Of a stretch of 64,000 nt of DNA, positions 1-8,746 are shown piece after piece. The stretch is from Methylophaga sp. 42_25_T18. Lineage in GTDB: Bacteria > Pseudomonadota > Gammaproteobacteria > Nitrosococcales > Methylophagaceae. The notes below the pieces were generated by a model. The model had not been told where the DNA came from and ran no database searches. It saw only the letters and a list, made by a program, of their open reading frames with translations. Numbering within the stretch: position 1 is the stretch's first letter; every line of letters starts with the position of its first letter. The DNA is taken from NCBI GenBank assembly GCA_002163085.1, contig MAAJ01000006.1, forward strand, positions 310,001-374,000, written 5' to 3'. The position numbers were made by a program, and so were the translations under genes.

Positions 1-705
1 CTTACTGGCCTGAAAATCGGCCACATCAACTTGGCGGTTGCCATATTCATTATCCCAACCATAAATTGCATCGTCATAACTTTTACCTAAGTTGACGCGA
101 CCTTCAGGTATGGCAATCATTTTATTTTCAGGGGCTAATGTTTTGGCTTGCCAAGGACGCCATGCAACATGATTCTGCACTAAGTCCAATTGTTGTTGGC
201 GAATTAAGACTGATGACGTTTCGATATGAATTTGTTCATGTTCGATGCCCATCAAGATCGTCCACCATGGGTTTTGCCAATCTATCGGCAAACTCAATGG
301 TGCCTCAGCAATCACTTTATTTATAACGTGTTTAATCTGCTGGCGATAAGCTTTGACTTCAGCCACTGGCGGCCACTCATAGTGCGCCTCATTCAAATCA
401 TCCCAGCTCATTTCATCGACACCGATGGCAAACATCGATTCAAACTTAGGATTTACCCGTTGTTCAATCAGGCCAGCTAACAAGAGTTTATTAATAAAAA
501 AGGTCGCGGTATGACCGTAATAGAAAATTAAGGGATGTCGTAAAGGGATCGATTTTTGATAAAACGATTGTTCATTAACCAAGGTTTCAAACAGCGATTC
601 ATACTGTTCAAAGGTCTGATTAAAATACTCGGCTATCTGTTGGCGCTTCTCATCAATATCATTGCCGATAAGAACGGGAGTACGCAACTGATTTTCTGTA
701 GCCAT
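1..705 (-). CDS. ovoA: 5-histidylcysteine sulfoxide synthase OvoA (ovothiol biosynthesis), N-terminal part, cut by window start
   Basis: Open frame of 235 codons with no stop, from ATG at 705-703 to the window edge. The enzyme is a mononuclear iron sulfoxide synthase that joins cysteine and histidine in ovothiol synthesis. Seen: an N-terminal DinB_2-like part with PLIFYYGHTATFFINKL near residues 58-75; the iron-binding H-x3-H-x-E in EHEQIHIETSSVLIRQ near residue 165; and the start of an FGE-sulfatase-type domain with GWDNEYG near residue 220. These blocks fit OvoA better than EgtB in my judgement. The C-terminal methyltransferase domain of full-length OvoA would lie outside the window. The gene follows the class II aldolase-like gene on the same strand after about 65 bp. 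SenA or another EgtB-like enzyme is the main alternative. Confidence 0.8.
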   Translation of the reverse strand, partial: MATENQLRTPVLIGNDIDEKRQQIAEYFNQTFEQYESLFETLVNEQSFYQKSIPLRHPLIFYYGHTATFFINKLLLAGLIEQRVNPKFESMFAIGVDEMSWDDLNEAHYEWPPVAEVKAYRQQIKHVINKVIAEAPLSLPIDWQNPWWTILMGIEHEQIHIETSSVLIRQQQLDLVQNHVAWRPWQAKTLAPENKMIAIPEGRVNLGKSYDDAIYGWDNEYGNRQVDVADFQASK

Positions 706-769
706 GAATCATTCCTTTTCTCTAAAAAAACGTAGACTACTTAACTAGCGATTTGTTGCAAGTTTTTAA

Positions 770-1339
770 TTATAACTGCTTTGCAATCCAAGCTGTTTTT
801 GCTGACAGTTCAACTGAACAGCTCCATTTATAAGCCAGGTTAATGCTATCTGCACACGCATAGACCCCATGCCCTTTTACTACGGTGACTTTATGCTCAG
901 CTAATTGCGCTGCTACGGCTTTTGGCGACAACTCAACATACTGATCATAAGGAATGTCCACAACGGGTACAAAGGGGAAATAATATTGGCCTTCGAAATC
1001 GACGGGCTCAAAGTTTGAACCATCAAGCGTCATCGCAACGACATGAGGGCCGTGACTATGAAACACGGCTCGCGCCTGTTCATTTTGCCGATAGACTTCA
1101 ATATGCAATGGGGCATCTAAAGAGCTACCGTCTTCCATCGTGCCGTCAATATGACAACGAATAAGATCCTTACTGGTTAAGGTATCAGCACAACAACCTG
1201 TTGGCGTAACCCAAACCTCATCGTGCCAGCGAAATGACGCATTGCCACTATGTGAATCATTACAACCGTATTGACGTAACCAACGGTAATGTTCCACCAA
1301 CTGCTGTTTAAGTTGTTCTCGACTAAGCTGCATCTGCAT
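770..1339 (-). CDS. class II aldolase/adducin family protein
   Basis: A 189-residue protein spanning the single-domain length of class II aldolases (fuculose-phosphate aldolase, MtnB, AraD families), which use a metal-bound enediolate. Seen: GNASFRW (32-38), VTPTG (44-48), the zinc histidines in FHSHGPH (H94, H96) and in KGHGVY (H157). The position that is usually the catalytic glutamate (SSE-x-P-x-H in the family) reads LDAPLH, an aspartate near residue 75. Substrate cannot be assigned; methylthioribulose-1-phosphate dehydratase is only one option. Its start overlaps the end of the TPR gene by 17 bp, so it is probably the last or next-to-last cistron of the TonB operon. Confidence 0.75.
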   Translation of the reverse strand: MQMQLSREQLKQQLVEHYRWLRQYGCNDSHSGNASFRWHDEVWVTPTGCCADTLTSKDLIRCHIDGTMEDGSSLDAPLHIEVYRQNEQARAVFHSHGPHVVAMTLDGSNFEPVDFEGQYYFPFVPVVDIPYDQYVELSPKAVAAQLAEHKVTVVKGHGVYACADSINLAYKWSCSVELSAKTAWIAKQL

Positions 1340-2540
1340 CGCCCATTTGTTTATTTATATGGCGTAACCACTGACCTGCTTGATTACGTTCATTCTCATA
1401 ATTTACCGCTTGGGTGAACATGGTTTTAGCTGCTGCTAGATCATCTAGATAAAAATAAGCCATGCCCAATAATAAACTAGCTGTGCCTTTTTTATCACCT
1501 GCTAATTTTTGCAAACCACGTGTTAAGGGTTGCACCGCCTGCTTCCATTGCTCTAGGCCTATCAAAACGCGGCCATATTTAAAATCAGACTCACCACTGT
1601 CATCAAGTTCGGCTGCTTGTTGCAAAACCATCACCGCCTTTTCTGTTTCTCGTGCGGCCAACCAACTGTCGGCCAAGCGGGTAAGATTATCAAAATCAGC
1701 AGGAATAATGCCTTTTTCTAATGCCCCATTTAGTAAATGAGCAGCTTTATATGGAATATGTAAATAGCGATACATATCAGCCAAGCTAATCAAGGTTTTA
1801 CCGTTACCCAGCTCTAAACGTTGTGACAACATACGAACAGCCAAAGCAGTAAATTCTTTCTTCTGTTGCAGGTAAAGCGCCGTCAGTTGATCCCAGTAAT
1901 TTTTCTGATACGGATACAAGGTAATCAAGGTTTCTAGAACCTTGATCGCAGACTTATATTGCTTTAATTCCAAGTGCGCAGATAACAATAGTTGATACCA
2001 AGACTCTGTGGCTGTTACATCATTCTTTATCGCCGTAGAGATATGTTTAACAACCTGCTTAAATTCTTTCAAACGATAATAAGCACTGGCTAATAATACA
2101 TAAGCGCTATTAGGTGGAGAAGCATCGGATTTTAACCATATTTCCAGCACAGCAATGCCTTTTTTGTATTGCTCATCCGCGAGCAGCAACTGAGCTAAGT
2201 TATAACGTAAGTTATGACGAACTTTGTCCGGTAAGGCTCCTAAATCTAAGGCTGCCTGAAAATATTTCGCGGCCTTTTTATAATTTTCCTGTGATGAATA
2301 TAAATAGCCTAACGTTTGCTGAACCACCGCCATTTCATAGGATTTATCTTTCACCTTGGTCAATAATGTAGCAAGCTGTGTTTCGGCTTGAGTATAGTTA
2401 TCCGCCGCAATCAATTCTTGGGCAGCACTCAATGCCTTATAGGTTTTTTCTGTCAGCAAATATTGATTTTTTTCTTCGGCAATCACCGAGAAACTGGTTA
2501 GCAGCATAAATAACAATAATTTAAATTTGAGTATATTCAT
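1323..2540 (-). CDS. TPR-repeat protein of the TtpC-TonB2 type system
   Basis: A 405-residue protein with an N-terminal signal peptide (hydrophobic KLLLFMLLTSFSVIA, ending near residue 22) and then TPR-like helical repeats across the whole chain, for example LGYLYSSQENYKKAAKYFQ near 78 and LLGMAYFYLDDLAAAKTMF near 360. It starts 3 bp after the tonB stop. A TPR protein at this position is the known last member of TtpC/TonB2-type operons, where it is thought to assist the complex in the periplasm. No catalytic residues are visible. The function is taken from operon position; the fold call is from the repeats. Confidence 0.75.
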   Translation of the reverse strand: MNILKFKLLLFMLLTSFSVIAEEKNQYLLTEKTYKALSAAQELIAADNYTQAETQLATLLTKVKDKSYEMAVVQQTLGYLYSSQENYKKAAKYFQAALDLGALPDKVRHNLRYNLAQLLLADEQYKKGIAVLEIWLKSDASPPNSAYVLLASAYYRLKEFKQVVKHISTAIKNDVTATESWYQLLLSAHLELKQYKSAIKVLETLITLYPYQKNYWDQLTALYLQQKKEFTALAVRMLSQRLELGNGKTLISLADMYRYLHIPYKAAHLLNGALEKGIIPADFDNLTRLADSWLAARETEKAVMVLQQAAELDDSGESDFKYGRVLIGLEQWKQAVQPLTRGLQKLAGDKKGTASLLLGMAYFYLDDLAAAKTMFTQAVNYENERNQAGQWLRHINKQMGDADAA

Positions 2541-2543
2541 TGT

Positions 2544-3206
2544 TTACTTTGTCAGTTTAAACTCAATTTCTTGAGTCGCTTGTCGCTCAACGGCTTCACC
2601 TGCCACCATTTTTGGCTTAAATTTCCATTTTAATATGGCCGTTAATGCCGCTTTATTAAATACCTTTTCCGGTGTTGCTTTCACAATGACAGGATCTCGC
2701 ACCCGGCCATCTTTGGTAATCATAAATGATACGGTGACCACACCTTCAATACCGCGCCTAGATGCCTTGCGAGGATAGCGCGGTGGAATACGAACCAAGG
2801 GAATGACTTCATCATCCATAACCGGTGCGACAACAGGTACAGGCGGTGCAACCGGCGCCGCTTTGGGTGCCGTAGAAAAATCACCTAAATAAGGTCCACC
2901 AGCAATATTAAGCGGCACGTCAATGTGTGGAATATCCAACTTAGGTGTCGGTGCTTTAGGTTTTGTTGCCTGTGGTGCAGGCGTCTTTGGTGGTGGCGGT
3001 GGTTTCTTCGGTGGTGGCGGTTTTTTAGGTAATTCTCGTTTCTTAGTCTCGGTGGTGGTTTCGCGTTTCAATCGTACAAAGTCTAATAAACGAATATCTT
3101 CCGTTACCCGTCGCTCTATACTTTTAGCTGATGTCATTTGTTGCATCACAGTGAATAACCCCAAATTCACCAATATCGCCAACAATAGGCCTACCGTTAA
3201 TCGCAT
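2544..3206 (-). CDS. tonB: TonB family energy transducer
   Basis: A 220-residue protein with the TonB layout: a single N-terminal membrane anchor (about residues 4-24), a proline/lysine-rich periplasmic spacer (about 60-90, runs such as KKPPPPKKPPPPPK) and a C-terminal TonB domain from about 135 with PRYPRKASRRGIEGVVTVSF and ILKWKFKP. It transmits proton-motive force from the ExbB/ExbD motor to outer-membrane receptors. It lies between exbD (12 bp upstream) and the TPR gene (3 bp downstream). It is the short TonB2-type form, not the longer enteric TonB. No receptor gene is in the window, so the substrate is not known. Confidence 0.9.
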   Translation of the reverse strand: MRLTVGLLLAILVNLGLFTVMQQMTSAKSIERRVTEDIRLLDFVRLKRETTTETKKRELPKKPPPPKKPPPPPKTPAPQATKPKAPTPKLDIPHIDVPLNIAGGPYLGDFSTAPKAAPVAPPVPVVAPVMDDEVIPLVRIPPRYPRKASRRGIEGVVTVSFMITKDGRVRDPVIVKATPEKVFNKAALTAILKWKFKPKMVAGEAVERQATQEIEFKLTK

Positions 3207-3218
3207 CTAGATCTGGCC

Positions 3219-3626
3219 CTAATCTCGTTGGGCGGCAATAGAAACATTGGCGACACCGGCTAAGCGAGCTTGATCCATGACTTCGATCAACAATCCTGTT
3301 TTGGCATCCTTATCCGCCAGAATAATAACTGAACCTTCTGGGTTTTCGGCATGCATACGTTCAACATTAGCTCGAACTGCACGTCGATCTACCTGCCGTT
3401 TGTCCATCCACACTTCACCATTTGGCGTAATTGAAATTAATATATTCGCCAATTCTTTTTTAACAGCTGTTTTCGCCGATGGTCGACTAACATCAACACC
3501 GGTTTCTTTAACAAACGAGGCGGTGACAATAAAGAAGATCAATAAAATAAACACCATATCAACTAACGGTGTCATATTAATTTCAGCAACGGCACCGCTT
3601 TGGCGGCGTGAATGTCGGTTTCTCAT
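3219..3626 (-). CDS. exbD: ExbD/TolR family biopolymer transport protein
   Basis: A 135-residue protein of usual ExbD length. It has a short cytoplasmic N-terminus, one membrane helix starting at INMTPLVDMVFILLIFF (about 17-38) that carries the conserved aspartate D23 of the proton path, and a periplasmic domain to the end. It works with ExbB as the proton-driven stator of the TonB machine. It sits between the small exbB and tonB in the TtpC-type operon. Confidence in the family is high; the transported substrate is unknown. Confidence 0.9.
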   Translation of the reverse strand: MRNRHSRRQSGAVAEINMTPLVDMVFILLIFFIVTASFVKETGVDVSRPSAKTAVKKELANILISITPNGEVWMDKRQVDRRAVRANVERMHAENPEGSVIILADKDAKTGLLIEVMDQARLAGVANVSIAAQRD

Positions 3627-3643
3627 ATTAGTCTTTACAACCT

Positions 3644-4183
3644 CTAATCTCTTCGTAACGCATCGGCTACATTATGCACTTCACGACTCACACGCTGTTC
3701 CAGTTGAGTGCTGAAATACAATCCAGATAACGCAGTTAACAGCCCGCCCATGGTAGTAATCAACGCCACCGATATACCTCCGGCCATCCCTCGGACATTA
3801 CCCATGCCAAACACAGTCATCACATCAAAGGTTTGAATCATGCCCCCCACCGTGCCTAATAAACCCAACATCGGTAAAGCAACAATTAGAGTTCGAATCG
3901 TCAATAAGTAGCGATTAAGCGCCACTGCGTGCTCAGTAATCATTCCTTGGCGGATTTGTTGTGCATACCAACTACGACGTTCAGCACGCTGATGCCATTG
4001 TGCTATCACCGTTTTAATTTCACGTGGGTGCTTCCAATAGATAAAGACATATCGCTCAATGAGCAAGGTCCACATCAACAATGATGCCAGCAAAATCAGC
4101 CATAATACTGTGCCACCACTTTCCAGCAGTAGCTGAATTTGAAAAACGTTATTAGTTAGTGATTCCACTTTGTTTTTCCGCAT
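3644..4183 (-). CDS. exbB: MotA/TolQ/ExbB proton channel family protein (small ExbB2 type)
   Basis: A 179-residue membrane protein with three predicted helices: about 28-48 (VLWLILLASLLMWTLLIERY), about 95-125 and about 135-160. The family signature is visible in LPMLGLLGTVGGMIQTFDVM and GGISVALITTMGGLLTAL. It is the proton channel subunit paired with ExbD. Its listed ATG overlaps the end of the ttpC-like gene by 32 bp; a GTG at 4168 would shorten the overlap and is an alternative start. Two ExbB-type proteins in one operon (this one and the larger TtpC) are characteristic of the Vibrio TonB2 system. Confidence 0.88.
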   Translation of the reverse strand: MRKNKVESLTNNVFQIQLLLESGGTVLWLILLASLLMWTLLIERYVFIYWKHPREIKTVIAQWHQRAERRSWYAQQIRQGMITEHAVALNRYLLTIRTLIVALPMLGLLGTVGGMIQTFDVMTVFGMGNVRGMAGGISVALITTMGGLLTALSGLYFSTQLEQRVSREVHNVADALRRD

Positions 4184-5504
4184 TACGAGCTACGATAGAT
4201 GCACTTTCTTCATCCAGAATTTGTACGAGACGATTACTCTTGCTTGATAAAGCACTATGTATCAGCAAAATAGGGATTGCCACCGCCAAACCTAACTCGG
4301 TGGTCACCAATGCTTGTGAAATACCACCTGACATCAATTTCGGGTCACCGGTGCCAAATAAGGTGATCGACTGGAAGGTTTCAATCATGCCCGACACCGT
4401 ACCTAACAGACCTAACATGGGTGCAACTGCCGCCAATATTGCGAGGGTAATTAAACCTCGTTCTATTTTAGGAATCTCACGCAAGATCGCTTCATCCAGT
4501 TTTAACGATAAGGTCTCAACGTCCTGAGCTAACTCGTCACTGTAAACAGATAAAATTCGACCTAAGGGATTGTTTAAACTGACCTCAGTTTGCTTTTGCT
4601 GGCTGCTGACACCTTGGCCGACAATCGTTAACGAGACAAATCGTATTAACGCGATTAATAAACCGATAGCACCTAAACCAAGAATAATGAATCCTATCCA
4701 GCCACCTTGCTGGATCCGTTCTTTTAAATTTGGTGCTTGTACTAACAGAGCCATAATGGCGCCACGAGTGGGGTCAATAACGGTCGGCTGTAAGCTGGCC
4801 GAGTCAGCTGAGGAAAAGTCAGCCGCCAACTGTTGTAAACGCTCAACCGGTTGTCGACTTAACTCCACTAAATTTCCTGTCTCTGGAAGATAGCGTAAAA
4901 ATTGACCGTCACTAAATGCTGAAAACACACCTACGCGGGTAACATCACGTTGCTCTATTTCACCTGAGGCGGAAATAATAGGCAGAGACAAAGTCACCAC
5001 CTTGCCAGATTCGGTCATTTCTTCTTGCAATAATAACCAGAATTGTCTTAATTCATCGATAGTCGGTTGTTGTTTGCGTTCTGCCAGACCGGATAAAAAT
5101 TCACCTCGATCTGGAAATTGAATCGATGTCATTGAACTAGCTAACACACCGCGACTATCATTAGCCATCTGACGAACCGTACCAAACAACTCACCTAAGG
5201 TACCGGATTTGTCTTGTAATAATGTTTCTTGTTCAGCCAAGACTTTCTCATGATTCTGAAAAGTTTGATTCAGCCGGTTTGTTCGTTGCTCTTCATAAAG
5301 CAACTGTGCTTTTGCCTCATCTAATAATCGCGCTTGATTATCACGTTCGGTAACAAACTCTGCTTCACGTAGTTTATTCTGCTGCTGCTCTAAAATTCGC
5401 TCACGTTTAACCTGTTTAAGTAAGTCATCAAGGTTAGCCGGCTTATCCGCCGCATGAACGGACGAGAACATAACTAACAACAAAGAAATAATTATGCTTC
5501 TCAT
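4152..5504 (-). CDS. TtpC-like MotA/TolQ/ExbB protein with large periplasmic N-terminal domain
   Basis: A 450-residue protein. A signal peptide (about 1-18) is followed by a coiled-coil, glutamine/glutamate-rich periplasmic part (about 25-110) and a further soluble part to about 255. The C-terminal third is an ExbB/TolQ channel domain with membrane helices near 265-285, 355-385 and 395-420 and the signature MLGLLGTVSGMIETFQSI plus GGISQALVTTELGLAVAIP. This architecture matches TtpC, the extra component of the Vibrio TonB2 system. It overlaps DUF3450 (4 bp) and exbB (32 bp), which points to translational coupling. Confidence 0.85.
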   Translation of the reverse strand: MRSIIISLLLVMFSSVHAADKPANLDDLLKQVKRERILEQQQNKLREAEFVTERDNQARLLDEAKAQLLYEEQRTNRLNQTFQNHEKVLAEQETLLQDKSGTLGELFGTVRQMANDSRGVLASSMTSIQFPDRGEFLSGLAERKQQPTIDELRQFWLLLQEEMTESGKVVTLSLPIISASGEIEQRDVTRVGVFSAFSDGQFLRYLPETGNLVELSRQPVERLQQLAADFSSADSASLQPTVIDPTRGAIMALLVQAPNLKERIQQGGWIGFIILGLGAIGLLIALIRFVSLTIVGQGVSSQQKQTEVSLNNPLGRILSVYSDELAQDVETLSLKLDEAILREIPKIERGLITLAILAAVAPMLGLLGTVSGMIETFQSITLFGTGDPKLMSGGISQALVTTELGLAVAIPILLIHSALSSKSNRLVQILDEESASIVARNAEKQSGITN

Positions 5505-6280
5505 TGTGCTGCCTCCACTGTGTGGATCGGCAAGACCAATAGATCAGGTGGCAATTGTTTTAAGGCTACTTTTAGTCCTTGAGAAATAGGCTGGAGGTAC
5601 TCATTGGATAATACCTGCCATTGGCCTGTTTTTGACTCCCACATGCCTGCTTCCAAACCATCTAACGTCAAATAATACAAACTGACGCGACCTATACGTA
5701 AGAAGTCGACTGTTCGCGTGCTTTCATCCATCGTCAATTCATCTTGATAAGCTTCAATTGTTCGACCATATTCCGTTTCCACTTGATAAGCTTCAAGAAT
5801 GCGGCGGTATTTTTCAGCCAATGTCACATCGGCGCGGCTCATCAATGTTTGTAACTGCACCACCCTTGTTTGTCTTTCTTCTGCTAAGAATGGAATATCC
5901 AGCTCAACAAACTGAGTCATTACCTCAATCATTTTAATCATCAACGGCACGATATCGCGCTGAGTTGTCTCGATATTCTTTAATTGTTGATCAATTGAGC
6001 CTAGTTCTTTTTTTTGTGATGCAACCAAGGTATCTAACTGTTCGTTATAGGCACGGAGACTTTCTGTTTGGCTTAATACCTCACGATATTCAGCTAACAT
6101 CTGCGTGGTTTCATCATCCAAACTATCAACTTGTTGCTGTGATTTCTGGGATGCTTTATCAGTATTTACCTGTGTTTCAATCGCATGCTCTAAGTTTCCT
6201 GCATAGGCAGAGAGTACCGGCAACATGCTAAACACAAAGGCGATTAGCCAATATGACTTGTTCTTACTGTTATTTTGCAT
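5501..6280 (-). CDS. DUF3450 family periplasmic coiled-coil protein of the TonB2-type system
   Basis: A 259-residue protein with a signal peptide (hydrophobic WLIAFVFSMLPVLSAYA, ending near residue 27) followed by a long glutamine-rich helical part (about 30-120) that is probably coiled coil, then ETEYGRTIEAYQDEL and FLRIGRVSLYYLTLDG, blocks I recognise from DUF3450. It is the first gene of the TonB2-type operon and overlaps the ttpC-like gene by 4 bp. The role is inferred from constant neighbourhood with TtpC/ExbB/ExbD/TonB. The Fur-like palindrome 146 bp upstream makes iron control of the whole operon likely. Confidence 0.8.
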   Translation of the reverse strand: MQNNSKNKSYWLIAFVFSMLPVLSAYAGNLEHAIETQVNTDKASQKSQQQVDSLDDETTQMLAEYREVLSQTESLRAYNEQLDTLVASQKKELGSIDQQLKNIETTQRDIVPLMIKMIEVMTQFVELDIPFLAEERQTRVVQLQTLMSRADVTLAEKYRRILEAYQVETEYGRTIEAYQDELTMDESTRTVDFLRIGRVSLYYLTLDGLEAGMWESKTGQWQVLSNEYLQPISQGLKVALKQLPPDLLVLPIHTVEAAQ

Positions 6281-6425
6281 AAAATACTGTTTCCATTTGA
6301 TCTGGTTAACTTTATATCGAGCGATATATAACTACAATCCAAAACCGAAAGGGCATTCTAACAAGAAAGAAATGCTCAAAGTAAACATTGAAGTGTGTCT
6401 GTCGGAGTGGTTGAGGAAGTAACTA

Positions 6426-6450
6426 GTTAATGAGAACTATTATCATTAAC
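6426..6450. promoter_or_regulatory. Fur box upstream of the TonB2-type operon
   Basis: Inverted repeat with perfect 8-bp arms GTTAATGA (6426-6433) and TCATTAAC (6443-6450). The inner part AATGAGAACTATTATCATT resembles the 19-bp Fur consensus GATAATGATAATCATTATC. It lies 146 bp upstream of the first gene of the operon (ATG at 6280), consistent with iron-repressed TonB components. The binding claim is inferred from the match only. Confidence 0.75.
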
Positions 6451-6510
6451 TTGGTGGGCTAGGTCAAACTAATCTGAAACTAATTTGCTGGGGAAAACGT
6501 TATTCTAGGC

Positions 6511-6541
6511 AAAAAAAAACCAGACATAAAAATGTCTGGTT
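6511..6541 (-). terminator. rho-independent terminator of the regulator/kinase operon
   Basis: Ten-bp perfect stem AACCAGACAT (6518-6527) / ATGTCTGGTT (6532-6541) with a 4-base loop. On the minus strand the stem is followed by a run of U (6519 down to 6511). It lies about 160 bp past the stop of the response regulator at 6704. Confidence 0.85.
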
Positions 6542-6703
6542 AAACCTTCATAGAAGGAGAGAGAAATATAAGTCTGTCAGAAGCTGAATTCCTAAAACTT
6601 ACTGACTAGAATACAGATGACAACTGCTTTAGTAATGAGCGACTTCTCCTGATAAATCAGGAATTTATTCCTAACTTCACCTCATCCATTTGCTTGCAAA
6701 GGC

Positions 6704-7339
6704 TTAGCCCGACAGTCCATGACTGATCGCAAAACGCATTAACTCTGCTGTTTTACTGATATCGAGTTTATTTTTTATCTGGGTCAGGTTATTTGCGACC
6801 GTTTTGTAGCTAATTCCTAATATATCTGAAATATCACTCATGCTTTTTCCTTCACCCACCAAGCGTAATATTTCTAACTCGCGACGAGACAAATCACTCA
6901 ACGCACTAGTACCAGCGCCAATATTCAACATCGCCAACTGCTGCGCCGTATCAGCACTTAAATAAATCTTACCCTCCAAGACTTTTTCAATGGCTTCAAC
7001 TAAATGGTCCGCCGCATTATTTTTGGTGATATACCCTCTGGCTCCAGCCTGCATCGCTCGTGATGCAAATACCGGATCTTCATGCATACTAAACATCAAC
7101 ACCTTGGCATCTTCACGATTGGCACGGATCCGTCGTAATACTTCCAAACCACCTATTCCTGGCAACGTAATATCCAATAACACCATATCAGGGTAAAGCT
7201 CTTGAAAAAGACGGTAACCTTCTTCGCCCGTTTCAGCCTCTTCTACTGAAGCCGAGGGGATCTGTTGAATCAACTGTCGCACACCCGCTCGTACAATAGG
7301 GTGGTCATCCACGACTAAAATTGTTGTTGCTTTTGCCAT
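6704..7339 (-). CDS. NarL/FixJ-type (LuxR family) response regulator
   Basis: A 211-residue regulator. The receiver domain (about 5-120) has the acidic pair VDDHP near 10-14, the phospho-acceptor in MVLLDITLPGIGG (D about 57) and a lysine in ARGYITKNN. The C-terminal LuxR-type HTH (about 145-205) has LSRRELEILRLVGEGKSMSDI. It overlaps the kinase gene 7339-8679 by one base and is the output of that pair. NarL-type regulators of this kind (MxaB, MoxX) control methanol oxidation genes in methylotrophs; that role is possible here but not shown. A paralogous pair lies at 24670-27026. Confidence 0.88.
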   Translation of the reverse strand: MAKATTILVVDDHPIVRAGVRQLIQQIPSASVEEAETGEEGYRLFQELYPDMVLLDITLPGIGGLEVLRRIRANREDAKVLMFSMHEDPVFASRAMQAGARGYITKNNAADHLVEAIEKVLEGKIYLSADTAQQLAMLNIGAGTSALSDLSRRELEILRLVGEGKSMSDISDILGISYKTVANNLTQIKNKLDISKTAELMRFAISHGLSG

Positions 7340-8679
7340 TATTTATCGCCGTCCTTTAAAGGAATCAATATACGGACCTGTAAACCACGTCCTTCTTCTG
7401 TATCAAACGCAATGCGTCCACCTAATGCGGATACTCGCTCTCTCATGCCGATTAAGCCAAAACCTCTTACTAAATTAGCATCTAAGCCCTTACCATCATC
7501 CGTCACCGTTACTTTTACCGTTTCACTGTCTCTGCGTATTTCAACTTTGACATGACTCGCCTGTGCATGACGCACACAGTTAGTTGTACATTCTTGTACC
7601 AAACGATAAATCGTCACTTGTAAGGTATCGGGCAAATCTAAAATATTGCCAACAAAATCCCATTCCCAGTCTATTTCCGGTTGTCGATCTCGCCAGTTGC
7701 GCAACATATCACGTAAGGCATCTTCCAAACCTAAATCGTCCAAAGTCATCGGTCGCAGGCGACTTAACATTTTCCGAACCAAGGTTTGAATATGGGTCGT
7801 AATCGTTTTTACTGAATCAACTTTATCACTGACTTCCGTTAATGAATGTTCATCGGCAACACGTTTAATATCGGCCATATCCACCCGTATACCAAACAAA
7901 CAAGGGGCCACTTCATCATGCAGTTCTCTGGCTAAATCACGGCGTTCGCTCTCTTGTACCGTTAACATATTTCCGGCCAAGGCATGATTCTCAGCCATGG
8001 TAGTTTCAAGCACACTGGCCACATGATTAAAACGAATCTGAATCGGGTTTAATTCTTTCACCGCCGAGGTATCTACCCTGGCTGAAAAATCACTTTTCTC
8101 CAGTTTCCCCAACGCATCCGCTAATTCTTGCAAAGGCCTTAAGCCCTGACGTAAAGCGACGTAGATCAACATCAGAATCAAACTTAAAAAGAAACAAGCC
8201 AGCCAAAACAAAACTTGTACATCTCGCCATACCTCAGTCACTTCATCACTCGGGTCAGCCTCTACCACCAAATAACCGTAAGACTTACTGCCTTTGGTAA
8301 TCAAACGCCTAAAGGCCACCGCTTCCGGCTCCATCATTTTAATAAACCAATCAGGTGCATCCGGCCTATTGATAAAACCGTCATAATCTTCATGACCTAT
8401 CAATGGCTGGCCATGCATATCTTCAAACCATGCTCGAATATGTCGCGTATCGCGAACACTATCGACAATCAACGTCAGACGTTCACTCAAATCATTTGAA
8501 AAGCGTAAGGTGGGCAAGGCATTGATTAACAAACCTTTGGCAAGCTGGGTACTAGAGGCCATTTCTGCACCTAAAGCTTGGCGTGCGTTATGGACCATAA
8601 AATAGCCCGCAGCAACAAAGTTAATCAGCAAAATAATAGTTACAATCACTAATAAGCGAAATTTTAAACTCATAATCAT
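7339..8679 (-). CDS. NarX/MoxY-like membrane sensor histidine kinase (HisKA_3)
   Basis: A 446-residue kinase. Helices at about 5-27 and 155-178 flank a periplasmic sensor domain; a HAMP linker follows (about 180-235, GLRPLQELADALGKLE). The HisKA_3 dimerisation domain carries the phospho-accepting histidine in RRDLARELHDEVAP (about 245-258), and the HATPase_c domain ends the protein (VTDDGKGLD, GFGLIGMRERV). ATG codons at 8679 and 8673 are both possible starts; neither has a strong ribosome site. It is co-transcribed with the response regulator downstream and divergent from hemL. Confidence 0.87.
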   Translation of the reverse strand: MIMSLKFRLLVIVTIILLINFVAAGYFMVHNARQALGAEMASSTQLAKGLLINALPTLRFSNDLSERLTLIVDSVRDTRHIRAWFEDMHGQPLIGHEDYDGFINRPDAPDWFIKMMEPEAVAFRRLITKGSKSYGYLVVEADPSDEVTEVWRDVQVLFWLACFFLSLILMLIYVALRQGLRPLQELADALGKLEKSDFSARVDTSAVKELNPIQIRFNHVASVLETTMAENHALAGNMLTVQESERRDLARELHDEVAPCLFGIRVDMADIKRVADEHSLTEVSDKVDSVKTITTHIQTLVRKMLSRLRPMTLDDLGLEDALRDMLRNWRDRQPEIDWEWDFVGNILDLPDTLQVTIYRLVQECTTNCVRHAQASHVKVEIRRDSETVKVTVTDDGKGLDANLVRGFGLIGMRERVSALGGRIAFDTEEGRGLQVRILIPLKDGDK

Positions 8680-8746
8680 CGGTAAATTTAGATATATAGG
8701 CTAGAATTATCGCACATGTTTAGATATCGACCTTTAGGAATCCGTA

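Larger units (their letters stand above)
6281..6703. other. 422-bp intergenic region between the TonB operon and a two-component operon
   Basis: No gene is visible. It holds a Fur-like palindrome (6426-6450), a rho-independent terminator acting on the minus-strand regulator operon (6511-6541), and two small perfect palindromes near the regulator 3' end: TCCTGA-TAAA-TCAGGA (6647-6662) and AGGAAT-TT-ATTCCT (6659-6672). The last two have no clear role. Confidence 0.6.

Noticed and set aside
138..480. Plus-strand frames at 138-326 and 226-480
   Set aside because: They are shadows of the ovoA coding frame on the minus strand, which is open through the whole region and has clear family motifs.
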